In this document: positions 16,353 to 24,384 of the stretch, one piece after another
Numbering within the stretch: the stretch's first letter is position 1
How the letters are laid out: every line of letters begins with the position of its first letter
The notes under the pieces: generated by a model
Database searches by the model: none
The model's input: the letters and a program-made list of their open reading frames with translations, nothing else
What the model was told of the DNA's origin: nothing
Origin: Lachnospiraceae bacterium
Lineage (GTDB): Bacteria > Bacillota > Clostridia > Lachnospirales > Lachnospiraceae
Direction: 5' to 3'
NCBI GenBank assembly: GCA_022790855.1
Contig: JAAVYA010000042.1
Coordinates: 1-48,849, forward strand
DNA length: 48,849 nt
Translations under genes and position numbers: made by a program

Positions 16353-18917
16353 CTATCGTCTGCCGCAGCATTGTTTATATTTCTTACCGCTCCCGCAGGG
16401 GCAGGGATCGTTGGGATATATTTTAGCACTCTCCCTGCGTTTGGGGCCTCTCTGTGCGGAATCATCCCGATTCGTTCCTGTTACTTTCGCCACCTGTTCC
16501 CGCTCTACTTTCTGTTCAATCTTAACGTGAAGCAGCAGACGGACCGTATCTTCCTGAATTGCGGCGATCATATTGTCAAACATATCATAGCCGCTCATCT
16601 TATATTCCACAAGCGGATCTCTCTGACCGTAAGCCTGCAAACCGATACCCTGACGAAGCTGATCCATATCGTCAATATGATCCATCCATTTCCGGTCGAT
16701 GACTTTCAGAAGAATTACCCGCTCCAGTTCACGTACTGCTTCTGGTTCCGGAAATTCTGCTTCTTTCAGCTCATAAAGCTTTACCGCCTGCTCTTTCAGG
16801 CGATGCTTTAATTCATTGGCCTTGATATCCTTAACGTCATCTAAAAATACGGGCTTAATGGGAATCACCGGAAGCAGCAGCTGGTTCAATTCATTCAAAT
16901 CCCATTCTTCACTGGGCTGATCTGCCGAAATGCAGGTATCCACCGTATTTTCCACCCGGTCTGTAATCATCTTATAGATCGCGTCTCGCATACTTTCTCC
17001 GTCCAGTACTTGACGGCGCTCTTTATAGATGATCTCTCTCTGCTCATTCATAACCTGGTCATACTCTAGCAAATTCTTACGTATGCCGAAGTTATTATTC
17101 TCAATCTTCATCTGGGCCTTTTCAATGGCATTGGTCAACATCTTATGCTGGATCTGTTCATTCTCCGGTACTCCCAGGGCATTAAACATTCCCATCAGAC
17201 GTTCGGAACCAAACAGCCGCATCAGATCGTCTTCCAGAGAGATGAAAAACTGGGATTCTCCCGGATCCCCTTGACGTCCGCTTCGGCCTCTCAACTGATT
17301 GTCAATACGTCTGGACTCATGACGCTCCGTACCGATAATCTTAAGACCCCCGGCAGCCTTAGCTTCCTCATCCAGCTTGATATCCGTACCACGCCCCGCC
17401 ATATTGGTGGCAATGGTAACGGCCCCGTGCAAACCTGCCTCCGCTACGATTTCAGCCTCCAATTCATGGAACTTGGCATTCAAGACTTTATGCTGGATTC
17501 CCTGACGTTTTAACAGGGCGCTGATCTCTTCCGAAGCCTCTATGGTTATGGTGCCAACCAGAACCGGCTGGCCCTTTTCGTTGGCTTTTATAATCTCCTG
17601 AATCACTGCATAAAGCTTTTCTTTTTTGGTCTTATACACTGCATCCTGGAGATCTTTACGGATCACCGGCATATTGGTGGGAATCTCAATTACATCCATC
17701 CCGTAAATATCCCGGAATTCTTTCTCCTCTGTCAATGCCGTACCGGTCATACCGGCCTTCTTGGCATATTTATTAAAGAAATTCTGGAAGGTAATGGTAG
17801 CCAGGGTCTTGCTCTCCCGTTTTACCTTCACATGCTCTTTTGCCTCAATGGCTTGATGGAGCCCGTCCGAATACCGTCTTCCCGGCATAATACGGCCGGT
17901 AAACTCGTCCACGATCAAAACCTTATCATCTTGTACCACATAGTCCTGATCCCGGAACATCAGGTTATGGGCGCGAAGCGCCAGTATGATATTATGCTGG
18001 ATCTCCAGATTCTCCGCATCCGCCAAGTTTTCTATCTTGAAAAAGTTTTCGACTTTTTTTACACCCTCGGCTGTCAGGTTTACCACTTTATCTTTTTCAT
18101 TTACAATAAAATCCCCGGACTCTTCGATCTCTACGCCCATAATGGCGTCCATCTTGGAAAATTCCTGGCTGGCTTCGCCTTTTGTCATCTGTCTGGCCAA
18201 AATATCACAAGCTTCGTAAAGCTTTGTGGATTTGCCGCTCTGCCCGGAAATGATCAAAGGCGTTCTGGCCTCGTCGATCAGAACCGAGTCCACTTCGTCG
18301 ATAATGGCATAATGCAAATCTCTCTGCACCAGCTGTTCTTTGTAGATAACCATATTATCTCTCAGGTAATCAAACCCAAGTTCATTATTTGTGACATATG
18401 TGATATCGCAAGCGTACGCCGCCCGCCGTTCGTCATTATCCATGGAGTTCAGGACAACGCCCACCGTAAGGCCCAGGAACTCATGTACCTTGCCCATCCA
18501 CTCCGCGTCACGTTTGGCCAGATAATCGTTGACCGTTACAATATGGACGCCCTTTCCTTCCAGTGCATTCAAATATGCCGGCAGGGTGGACACCAAGGTT
18601 TTACCTTCACCGGTTTTCATCTCCGCGATACGTCCTTGATGCAGCACGACGCCGCCAATCAGCTGCACCCGGTAATGCTCCAGGCCAATGGAACGTTTTG
18701 CCGCTTCCCGTACGACAGCATAGGCTTCCGGCATAATTTTTTCCAGCGTCTCGCCATCCTCCAGGCGTTTTTTAAATTCTTTTGTCTTGTCCCGTAATTG
18801 GTCATCGGACAGCTTCTGCATTTCCGGCCGCAGAGATTCGATATTATCTACGATTGGATTCACCAGTTTGAGTTCCCGCTCACTATGTGTTCCAAAGATT
18901 TTTTCAATTACTCCCAT
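16353..18917 (-). CDS. secA: Preprotein translocase ATPase SecA
   Basis: SecA drives protein export through SecYEG with ATP at the membrane. The 854-residue protein carries [29 protein letters not shown] (Walker A, about residue 100), [21 protein letters not shown], the preprotein crosslinking domain, the helicase-2 block [11 protein letters not shown] with [25 protein letters not shown], and the zinc-binding tail [14 protein letters not shown] start at MGVIEKIFG, where AGGAG lies 5 nt before the ATG; a start ten codons upstream lacks one. Full length for the family. Confidence 0.98.
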   Translation of the reverse strand: MGVIEKIFGTHSERELKLVNPIVDNIESLRPEMQKLSDDQLRDKTKEFKKRLEDGETLEKIMPEAYAVVREAAKRSIGLEHYRVQLIGGVVLHQGRIAEMKTGEGKTLVSTLPAYLNALEGKGVHIVTVNDYLAKRDAEWMGKVHEFLGLTVGVVLNSMDNDERRAAYACDITYVTNNELGFDYLRDNMVIYKEQLVQRDLHYAIIDEVDSVLIDEARTPLIISGQSGKSTKLYEACDILARQMTKGEASQEFSKMDAIMGVEIEESGDFIVNEKDKVVNLTAEGVKKVENFFKIENLADAENLEIQHNIILALRAHNLMFRDQDYVVQDDKVLIVDEFTGRIMPGRRYSDGLHQAIEAKEHVKVKRESKTLATITFQNFFNKYAKKAGMTGTALTEEKEFRDIYGMDVIEIPTNMPVIRKDLQDAVYKTKKEKLYAVIQEIIKANEKGQPVLVGTITIEASEEISALLKRQGIQHKVLNAKFHELEAEIVAEAGLHGAVTIATNMAGRGTDIKLDEEAKAAGGLKIIGTERHESRRIDNQLRGRSGRQGDPGESQFFISLEDDLMRLFGSERLMGMFNALGVPENEQIQHKMLTNAIEKAQMKIENNNFGIRKNLLEYDQVMNEQREIIYKERRQVLDGESMRDAIYKMITDRVENTVDTCISADQPSEEWDLNELNQLLLPVIPIKPVFLDDVKDIKANELKHRLKEQAVKLYELKEAEFPEPEAVRELERVILLKVIDRKWMDHIDDMDQLRQGIGLQAYGQRDPLVEYKMSGYDMFDNMIAAIQEDTVRLLLHVKIEQKVEREQVAKVTGTNRDDSAQRGPKRRESAKIYPNDPCPCGSGKKYKQCCGRR

Positions 18918-19103
18918 ATATTCGCTCCTATCGTAATTCTCATACACACTTTAGCGTTTATTGTACCACTTTATACATATTTAAACAATAGAGAATCCGG
19001 TGAACGAATTATGAATTTTTTATGAAATCCTTTTCCCGGGCAGATATCTATGATAGAATTGTATTGATTTTTTGATAAATGTACATAGAAAGGGGGAAAT
19101 ACT

Positions 19104-19361
19104 ATGGGATATTTATATAAGACGCACGGCACCTGCTCCACCTTAATCGAGGTAGAACTGGATGGAAATATTGTAAAGAATGTCGTATTTACCGGAGGCT
19201 GCAACGGCAATCTCCAGGCAATTCCCCGTCTGGTATCGGGACTGACCATCGAAGAAGTGGAGCAAAAAATCGGCGGAATCTCCTGCGGCGGACGTCCGAC
19301 TTCCTGCGGAGATCAGCTTGCAAAAGCCTGTCGGGAAGCGTATGAAGCTTCCAAGAAATAA
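19104..19361 (+). CDS. TSCPD domain protein (TIGR03905 family)
   Basis: A small 85-residue protein with the TSCPD signature found at the C-terminus of class II ribonucleotide reductases: THGTCSTLIEVELDGNIVKN, VFTGGCNGNLQAIPRLVSGL and ISCGGRPTSCGDQLAKACREA. Cysteines at Cys12, Cys34 (GGCNGN), Cys61 (SCGG) and Cys68 (SCGD) suggest metal or redox chemistry, but no role is established for the stand-alone form. A GGGGG ribosome site precedes the ATG. It is a single-gene unit divergent from secA and ends at a strong terminator. Confidence 0.9.
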   Translation: MGYLYKTHGTCSTLIEVELDGNIVKNVVFTGGCNGNLQAIPRLVSGLTIEEVEQKIGGISCGGRPTSCGDQLAKACREAYEASKK

Positions 19362-19389
19362 TTTGTTTTCAAGTACGCTTTAAGCCAAT

Positions 19390-19446
19390 AAAAGGAGAAA
19401 ACTCTGATAACGCTATGCTGCCCTTTTTCAGAGTTTTCTCCTTTTT
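19390..19446. terminator. Bidirectional terminator between convergent genes
   Basis: AAAAGGAGAAAACTCTGA and its complement TCAGAGTTTTCTCCTTTT form an 18-bp stem with a 20-nt loop, and flanking A and T runs serve both the TSCPD gene and the facing transglutaminase gene. Confidence 0.9.
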
Positions 19447-19451
19447 ATGTG

Positions 19452-21488
19452 TTACTTCGATATTTTTACAGTATTCTTTTGCCCTTTATTTTTTAATAAG
19501 GTTTTGTACTTGCTTAATTTTGAAGCAGGCACTTTAATTTTAGCCCTTGCATGGATATTTTTTAATGCTTTCGCTCCAACCTTTGTCAGTCTTTGGGATT
19601 TGATGGTAATAGTCTGTAATTTTTTCGCTCCGAAAAAAGCTTCTTTTCCAATGCTTTGGACATTTTTCCCTATTGTCACGGATACAATACCTGTTTGGTT
19701 CTTCAAGGCACGGTCCCCAATCTGGACAATCTTAAACTTAGATCCCAGAATTGTTACGGTATCGCCGATTTTTACATTCTTTGTCTTCTTGGCCAAGCCT
19801 GTAAAGGCAACTGTTCCCTGGCCATTGGTTCTGGGGGAAATAATTTTATATTTGTAATTTCCTACCTTATAATTCTGGCCTTTTTTGCATTGTATTTTAT
19901 TTAGTTTCTTTGTCTTAATCGTAGCATTGCAATCTTTACAGATTGTTTTCTGAGAACCTGCTTTTTGGAATGTCGCCGCTTTTGTCACCACTTTTGTATG
20001 TTTATGACCTGTAGCCGGAATACTTGCGGTCTGTTTTACCCCGCAGGAGCAGGTACGGGTTTTTTCCCCTTTCTTTGTGCAGGTGCTCTTCTTTGTCGTT
20101 TTCCAGGAGCCGTAGGAATGGCTGTGGATATTTTTCTCTTTTCGGATGCCGCTATAATTGGGGCTTTTGCAGATTTCGTACTTCAATACGCCTTCCGCCG
20201 TAACATAAAAGCCATAAATGTAGCCCTGCTGTTTTTCTGCTGCTGTAAGCTGATATGCTGTTTTGGGGGCTGTTCCTGGCGATGTTAGGCTTATGGAAAG
20301 GATTTTGTCCGGAGTAGCATAATAAAACCGGCCTCCAAAGGCAGAAGCGCCGCTGAAATTCCCCCATACACTCGTACTGCTTCCCCAATCCGGCCATAGG
20401 TCGCTCGTTTTCTTAATCACTTTGGATTCCTTTAAACCAGAATTGCTCGCTGTATACCGGGTAATATTTCCTCCATTATTCCCGTACCAATAGCCATTGT
20501 AATAAGAAAATGGATAATCGATCGCGTTCCAGAAAGCATTATCAAAGGATGTGCTTTTTGCCTGCGCTTCCCCGGCTGAACCAGAATAAACATAATCTGT
20601 TGCAGTATGGCCTCCGGCAGATGAGCGGAAATAATTTGTACTCTTCAAAAAATGGAAATGCCGAGCCCTTCCATATCGGTCTGATATGGGATCATTCCAT
20701 GTAACATCCACATGATACCAGGAGCTGCCAATTTTGACCAGATTCCATGCATGGTTGAGTTTATTACTGGTAACAAGCTCGCAGGGGATATTCATTCGGT
20801 TCATCAAATCCTGGTATGCCAACGCATACCCCTGGCAAACGGCTTTCCCCTCTACTAAAGCGTTGTAAGAAGAGTATTTTGTAAAAGACCCGTCATACTC
20901 ACAGTTTATTGCAAGATAATCATTTACATATAATGCCTTCTCCAGGTTTGACCAGGAAGAATTCACAGATGAAAGGATCTTTTTTACCTTGTTCTCGTAA
21001 GCAGAAGCCATTTTTTTCATGGATGAGGTATCGTTGGATATATACACTATCTCTGCGCACTGAACCACTCCACCTATATAACTATAGTTACAATATCCGC
21101 CCAAATAGAAAAATTCCGGATGGTCATTCACAAACTTCATATAAAATGTTCCAAAACTGTCTGCCGGAAGGTTATAAGCACTTAAGGAAATATTTATTTT
21201 GAAATTTTTAATCCCGTTTATCAACGCTTTTTCTGCTCCCGCATAATCAGCTCCGTAAGACGGGACTATTGTTTTCGGTTCCGCTCCAAATGCCCCTCTT
21301 GGCATAACGGCATTCTTGTTCTCTTCCTGCAGTAAGCCTCCTGCTTGAAGTATACCGCTGTTATTTCCTTCTACCTTTACATCTTCTTGGGCCCGAACCT
21401 GGAGAGAGTCGGATATACACAATAAGATCGCCAGAAGCATGCTGCAACAAAACCATGTCATTTTTTTGTGTAACGTTTTGCCATTCAT
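19452..21488 (-). CDS. Secreted transglutaminase-like protein with BspA-type leucine-rich repeat tail
   Basis: A 678-residue exported protein. A signal peptide spans residues 1-33 (hydrophobic TWFCCSMLLAILLCI, probable cut after VRA). The transglutaminase core lies at about 185-270 with the triad visible: Cys218 in EGKAVCQGYA, His246 in LNHAWNL and Asp261 in WYHVDVTWNDP. After a middle domain come two Cys-rich blocks of the kind CTKKGEKTRTCSCG and KAGSQKTICKDCNATI, then BspA-like leucine-rich repeats (VSVTIGKNVQSIGKEAFFGA) to the end. No sortase motif or membrane anchor is seen. It probably acts on cell-surface or host proteins or peptides. It is transcribed alone. Confidence 0.88.
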   Translation of the reverse strand: MNGKTLHKKMTWFCCSMLLAILLCISDSLQVRAQEDVKVEGNNSGILQAGGLLQEENKNAVMPRGAFGAEPKTIVPSYGADYAGAEKALINGIKNFKINISLSAYNLPADSFGTFYMKFVNDHPEFFYLGGYCNYSYIGGVVQCAEIVYISNDTSSMKKMASAYENKVKKILSSVNSSWSNLEKALYVNDYLAINCEYDGSFTKYSSYNALVEGKAVCQGYALAYQDLMNRMNIPCELVTSNKLNHAWNLVKIGSSWYHVDVTWNDPISDRYGRARHFHFLKSTNYFRSSAGGHTATDYVYSGSAGEAQAKSTSFDNAFWNAIDYPFSYYNGYWYGNNGGNITRYTASNSGLKESKVIKKTSDLWPDWGSSTSVWGNFSGASAFGGRFYYATPDKILSISLTSPGTAPKTAYQLTAAEKQQGYIYGFYVTAEGVLKYEICKSPNYSGIRKEKNIHSHSYGSWKTTKKSTCTKKGEKTRTCSCGVKQTASIPATGHKHTKVVTKAATFQKAGSQKTICKDCNATIKTKKLNKIQCKKGQNYKVGNYKYKIISPRTNGQGTVAFTGLAKKTKNVKIGDTVTILGSKFKIVQIGDRALKNQTGIVSVTIGKNVQSIGKEAFFGAKKLQTITIKSQRLTKVGAKALKNIHARAKIKVPASKLSKYKTLLKNKGQKNTVKISK

Positions 21489-21668
21489 TCATTTCATCCC
21501 CTTTTCAAAATCAATTCATATCCTTAGTATAATACGCTAACTTCTTTACTTCAAGGATTTTATATCAACAAATCCAGGCAATCCCTTTATTATTTTCAGA
21601 ATATTTTCTTTCTTATACAAAAATATTTATTTATAAGTATGTTTAATACAATTATTTTAAAATAATGC

Positions 21669-21697
21669 TTGACTTTTTAATTTTTATCAGATATAAT
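21669..21697 (+). promoter_or_regulatory. Strong sigma-A promoter of small RNA 1
   Basis: TTGACT, 17-bp spacer, TATAAT: five of six and six of six consensus bases with ideal spacing. No gene of normal size follows; transcription would run to the terminator at 22095-22131. Confidence 0.85.
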
Positions 21698-21703
21698 GAA
21701 TTC

Positions 21704-22131
21704 AACAAAAGCAAAGAGAGATAAGATAAATCCAAAGGAAGGAGGTACAGTCCAAAGGCAAGTGAATGAACTACCCAATAATCTAAGAAAGAGAGGTACG
21801 GTCCAAAGAAAACGTAACGTAAGATTAAGGTAACCAGATTCACATCATTTTACATATTGTGACGAGAAAGCAGATGTAAAAAACCAAAGAAATTACTCTC
21901 GACAATCTGTTTTGGAATTGAAGCCTTGAAGAATTGTAAATAAGCAGAATGATAATCCAGCCAGTACCGTTCAGATATGGATTACATTTTAAGAATTCAA
22001 TGAAGAGAATGAATTCAAGAGTCAGAACAGAGTAGCAGCTTTTAAATGACAAAAGAAAGAAGAGGTATCGTCCAATGGACAGCATAGTTTAGGAGGCATC
22101 ACCAAAGAAGTCGAGTTGGTGATGCCTTTTT
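21704..22131 (+). ncRNA. Putative small RNA 1 (about 425 nt) carrying three copies of a repeated motif
   Basis: This unit has a near-consensus promoter, no annotated-size gene and a strong intrinsic terminator. It holds motif copies at 21741, 21792 and 22061 of the form RGAGGTAYnRTCCAAnGG. The first two copies are 51 bp apart, a multiple of three, and lie in one open frame. That frame could code for a very basic peptide ending NVRLR at 21832, but its only ATG overlaps the -10 box and a GTG at 21762 is poorly spaced from the GGAGG. I therefore prefer an RNA function. The hydrophobic frames on the other strand look like AT-rich noise. No known RNA family was recognised. Confidence 0.55.
22095..22131 (+). 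terminator. Terminator of small RNA 1
   Basis: GGCATCACCAA / TTGGTGATGCC, an 11-bp perfect stem with a 10-nt loop followed by TTTTT. Confidence 0.9.
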
Positions 22132-22180
22132 CAGTATATTCAATCATTTGTAATTATTTTATATTTTTTCAAATAATATA

Positions 22181-22209
22181 TTGACACAAATAAAGTTATC
22201 TGATACAAT
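22181..22209 (+). promoter_or_regulatory. Strong sigma-A promoter of small RNA 2
   Basis: TTGACA, 17-bp spacer, TACAAT; six of six and five of six consensus bases. It lies in a very AT-rich stretch directly behind the terminator of small RNA 1. Confidence 0.87.
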
Positions 22210-22215
22210 CATTCT

Positions 22216-22341
22216 ATAAAATAAAAAGGAGGTACAATCAAAAGCCAACCAAAAATATTTTCAGAAAGGAAGGTATCGTCCAATGGACAACCCAGTATAA
22301 AAGACACCATCACAAATAATCTTGTTGATGGTGTCTTTTTT
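22216..22341 (+). ncRNA. Putative small RNA 2 (about 125 nt) with two motif copies
   Basis: A compact transcript from an ideal promoter to a strong terminator. It holds motif copies at 22228 and 22269, which are in different reading frames relative to each other, so the conserved part is unlikely to be protein. Both copies start in unpaired-looking AAAGGAGGTA or AAAGGAAGGTA sequence, resembling a Shine-Dalgarno site or a GGA-type protein-binding site. With RNA 1 it looks like a duplicated regulatory RNA, for example a sponge or a base-pairing RNA. No known family was recognised. Confidence 0.6.
22302..22341. terminator. Terminator of small RNA 2, also readable from the minus strand
   Basis: AGACACCATCA / TGATGGTGTCT, an 11-bp stem followed by TTTTT on the + strand and by TTTTA on the minus strand. 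It could stop both small RNA 2 and a leftward transcript from the 6S-like region. Confidence 0.88.
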
Positions 22342-22426
22342 ATTTTATCTATAATGTCAGGCGCCCCCTTCTCTCCCAGGCTGCCTGCCCATACCCTTTC
22401 ACAAATCTGCTCCATATTGCGATACA

Positions 22427-22610
22427 CAGACAATTTCTGTGGGTTCTTCCTCTAAGCAAACATGTAAGGGCGTTCTTAACGAAGGTGAAATCCATTGCCT
22501 ACTCCGACTTAGGGATGAAGGCTCTCCTGAATCCCTTAGTCGGAGTCAGCAATTAGTTCACCGCAGTGTTGCCCGCGTTTGCGTGAGGAAGAACCCACAG
22601 GAATTGTCGT
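22427..22610 (-). ncRNA. ssrS: Rod-shaped structured RNA resembling 6S RNA
   Basis: The ends 22429-22452 and 22585-22608 pair over 24 bp with one exception. Inside are GCAAAC/GTTTGC, GGGC/GCCC, an open central bubble (8 against 12 nt), GGTGAA/TTCACC, ATTGC/GCAAT and a 15-bp apical stem (22501-22515 with 22532-22546). About 180 nt with closing stem, central bubble and terminal stem is the 6S RNA plan, an RNA that mimics an open promoter and holds sigma-70/sigma-A RNA polymerase. I choose the minus strand because its 5' side (CGCAAACGCGGGC) and its 3' bubble (TTTCACCTT, then a mini-hairpin CGTT-AAG-AACG) resemble E. coli 6S. The + strand is not excluded. A mobile element with terminal repeats is the alternative. 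Confidence 0.6.
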
Positions 22611-22633
22611 CCGTATCCCAGTCCCCCTTCCTC

Positions 22634-24382
22634 CTACTGTGAAAACTGAGAATAATACAACTGCGCATACAACCCCTTCCTGGCAATCAGCTCATCATGG
22701 CTTCCCTGTTCCATAATCTTCCCATCTTTCATAAATAGAATTACATCTGCGGAACGAATGGTAGAAAGACGATGAGCGACAATAAAACTGGTCCTTCCTT
22801 TCATCATGGCCGCAAAGGCATTCTGAATCTTCATTTCGGTACGAGTGTCAATAGAAGAAGTTGCTTCATCCAGAATCAGCATAGGCGGCAGGCACAGCAT
22901 AACTCTCGCAATGCAAAGAAGCTGCTTTTGCCCTTGCGAAAGATTTCCGCCATCTTCTCCAATTACCGTGTCATACCCCTTGGGAAGACGTTTGATAAAA
23001 CTATGCGCATGGGCCGCCTTGGCAGCTTTCATCATCTCATCCTCTGAAGCCTCCGGCTTACCCATTACAAGATTCTCGCGAATGGTTCCTGCTTTTAACC
23101 ACGTCTCCTGGAGCACCATACCATAGTTTTCCCGCAGGCTTTGTCTGGTAATTTTTCGGATATCTTTTCCTTCCACACAAATAACTCCGCCGTCCACATC
23201 ATAAAAACGCATCAGCAGATTGATCAATGTTGTTTTCCCACATCCTGTTGGGCCTACAATAGCAATACGCTGTCCCGGCTGTACCTGCAAATTAAAATCT
23301 TCGATCAATTTTTGTTTGGGATCGTAAGAAAAACTTACATGGGAAAGCGCTACATTCCCTTTTGCCTGACCCAGCACTTCTCCATTCTCATCCGATACCT
23401 GAGGCTCTTCTTCAATCAATTCCAGTACTCGTCCGGCACACGCCAAGGCATTTTGCAGTTCCGTCACCACACCTGAAATTTCATTAAAGGGTTTGGTATA
23501 TTGATTGGCGTAGCTTAAAAAGCAGGATAGCTGGCCCACGCTGATCATACCGCGAATAGCCGCAAGACCTCCGACCACTCCCACACCGGTATACACCAGC
23601 CCGTTCACAAAACGGGTGGACGGATTGGTAAGAGAAGAGAAAAAGGTTGCCTGCAGAGAAAAGCGATACAGACGCTGATTAATCTCATCAAACCTCTGCT
23701 GCACCTTTTCTTCCTGTCCAAAAGCCTGCACTACCTTTTGATTTTCAATCATTTCATCTATTAATGCCGTCTGTTCCCCCCGAGTCTCCGACTGGCGACG
23801 AAACATCTGATACGTGCGCTTCGCTATAAAGCTGGCCACGAACAAGGATACCGGCGTAATCAATACCACCACCAATGTAATTCCCGGATGAATGGCGAGC
23901 ATAAAACCCAATGTTCCCAGGATAGTCAAAACTCCGGTAAAAAGCTGTGTAAATCCCATAAGCAGCCCGTCTGCAAACTGATCTACATCCGCCACTACGC
24001 GGCTTACCAGCTCTCCGTGAGAATGACCGTCAATATATTTCAAGGGCAAAGTCTGGATTTTGGCAAAAGCATCGTTACGAATGTCCCGTACCACACCATA
24101 CGTTATTTTATTATTACATACGTTCATTAACCACTGTGCCAATGCCGTAATTCCAATCACAATACCAATCTGCAGCAGAATACGGGAGATATAAGGAAAA
24201 TCCACCTTTCCCGGCCCCAGGATCCGGTCAATCGCATCTCCTGTCAATACCGGAACATATAAGGTTGCAAACACTGTCGCCACTGCAAACAGCAAGGATA
24301 ACACAAGGAATACCAGATATCGTTTGATATAAAGCAACACCTTTTTGATCGTCTCTTTCTGGCCTTTACTATTTTTCGACAT
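22634..24382 (-). CDS. ABC exporter half-transporter, catalytically complete subunit
   Basis: A 582-residue type IV ABC exporter subunit: six membrane segments in the first 320 residues (VLSLLFAVATVFATLYVPVL, FLMNVC region, LAIHPGITLVVVLITPVSLF and others) and a C-terminal nucleotide-binding domain. Walker A GPTGCGKTT is at 377-385, signature LSQGQ near 481, Walker B MLILDE with the catalytic Glu at 506, and the H-loop His at 537. It begins 2 bp after the stop of its partner, so the two form a heterodimer of the BmrCD/LmrCD/TM287-288 kind, expected to export drugs, lipids or peptides. No regulator of the MarR or TetR type lies next to it. Confidence 0.93.
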   Translation of the reverse strand: MSKNSKGQKETIKKVLLYIKRYLVFLVLSLLFAVATVFATLYVPVLTGDAIDRILGPGKVDFPYISRILLQIGIVIGITALAQWLMNVCNNKITYGVVRDIRNDAFAKIQTLPLKYIDGHSHGELVSRVVADVDQFADGLLMGFTQLFTGVLTILGTLGFMLAIHPGITLVVVLITPVSLFVASFIAKRTYQMFRRQSETRGEQTALIDEMIENQKVVQAFGQEEKVQQRFDEINQRLYRFSLQATFFSSLTNPSTRFVNGLVYTGVGVVGGLAAIRGMISVGQLSCFLSYANQYTKPFNEISGVVTELQNALACAGRVLELIEEEPQVSDENGEVLGQAKGNVALSHVSFSYDPKQKLIEDFNLQVQPGQRIAIVGPTGCGKTTLINLLMRFYDVDGGVICVEGKDIRKITRQSLRENYGMVLQETWLKAGTIRENLVMGKPEASEDEMMKAAKAAHAHSFIKRLPKGYDTVIGEDGGNLSQGQKQLLCIARVMLCLPPMLILDEATSSIDTRTEMKIQNAFAAMMKGRTSFIVAHRLSTIRSADVILFMKDGKIMEQGSHDELIARKGLYAQLYYSQFSQ

Positions 24383-24384
24383 AT

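Larger units (their letters stand above)
21741..22288 (+). repeat. Five copies of a ~20-bp motif within the two small-RNA units
   Basis: Copies: 21741-21760 GGAGGTACAGTCCAAAGGCA; 21792-21811 AGAGGTACGGTCCAAAGAAA; 22061-22080 AGAGGTATCGTCCAATGGAC; 22228-22247 GGAGGTACAATCAAAAGCCA; 22269-22288 GAAGGTATCGTCCAATGGAC. Core AGGTAY, then RTCCAA. Copies 3 and 5 share 19 identical bases (22063-22081 and 22271-22289). The two longer forms can fold GTCC-AAT-GGAC. Spacing is irregular (51, 269, 167, 41), which is unlike a CRISPR array. Confidence 0.85.

Noticed and set aside
17832..18797. Long (321-codon) + strand frame inside secA
   Set aside because: A shadow of the secA frame on the opposite strand; His/Phe/Ile-rich without motifs.
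21652..22085. Two hydrophobic frames on the minus strand (63 and 81 codons) in the small-RNA region
   Set aside because: They are AT-driven Leu/Ile/Phe runs antisense to promoter and motif elements, with no good ribosome site; judged chance open frames.
21741..22288. Repeated motif as a CRISPR array
   Set aside because: Repeats vary, spacing ranges from 41 to 269 bp, there are no unique equal spacers and no cas genes.
22429..22608. 24-bp terminal inverted repeats as a MITE
   Set aside because: No convincing target-site duplication, and the inner sequence pairs along its whole length with a central bubble, which fits a structured RNA better; kept as the alternative.
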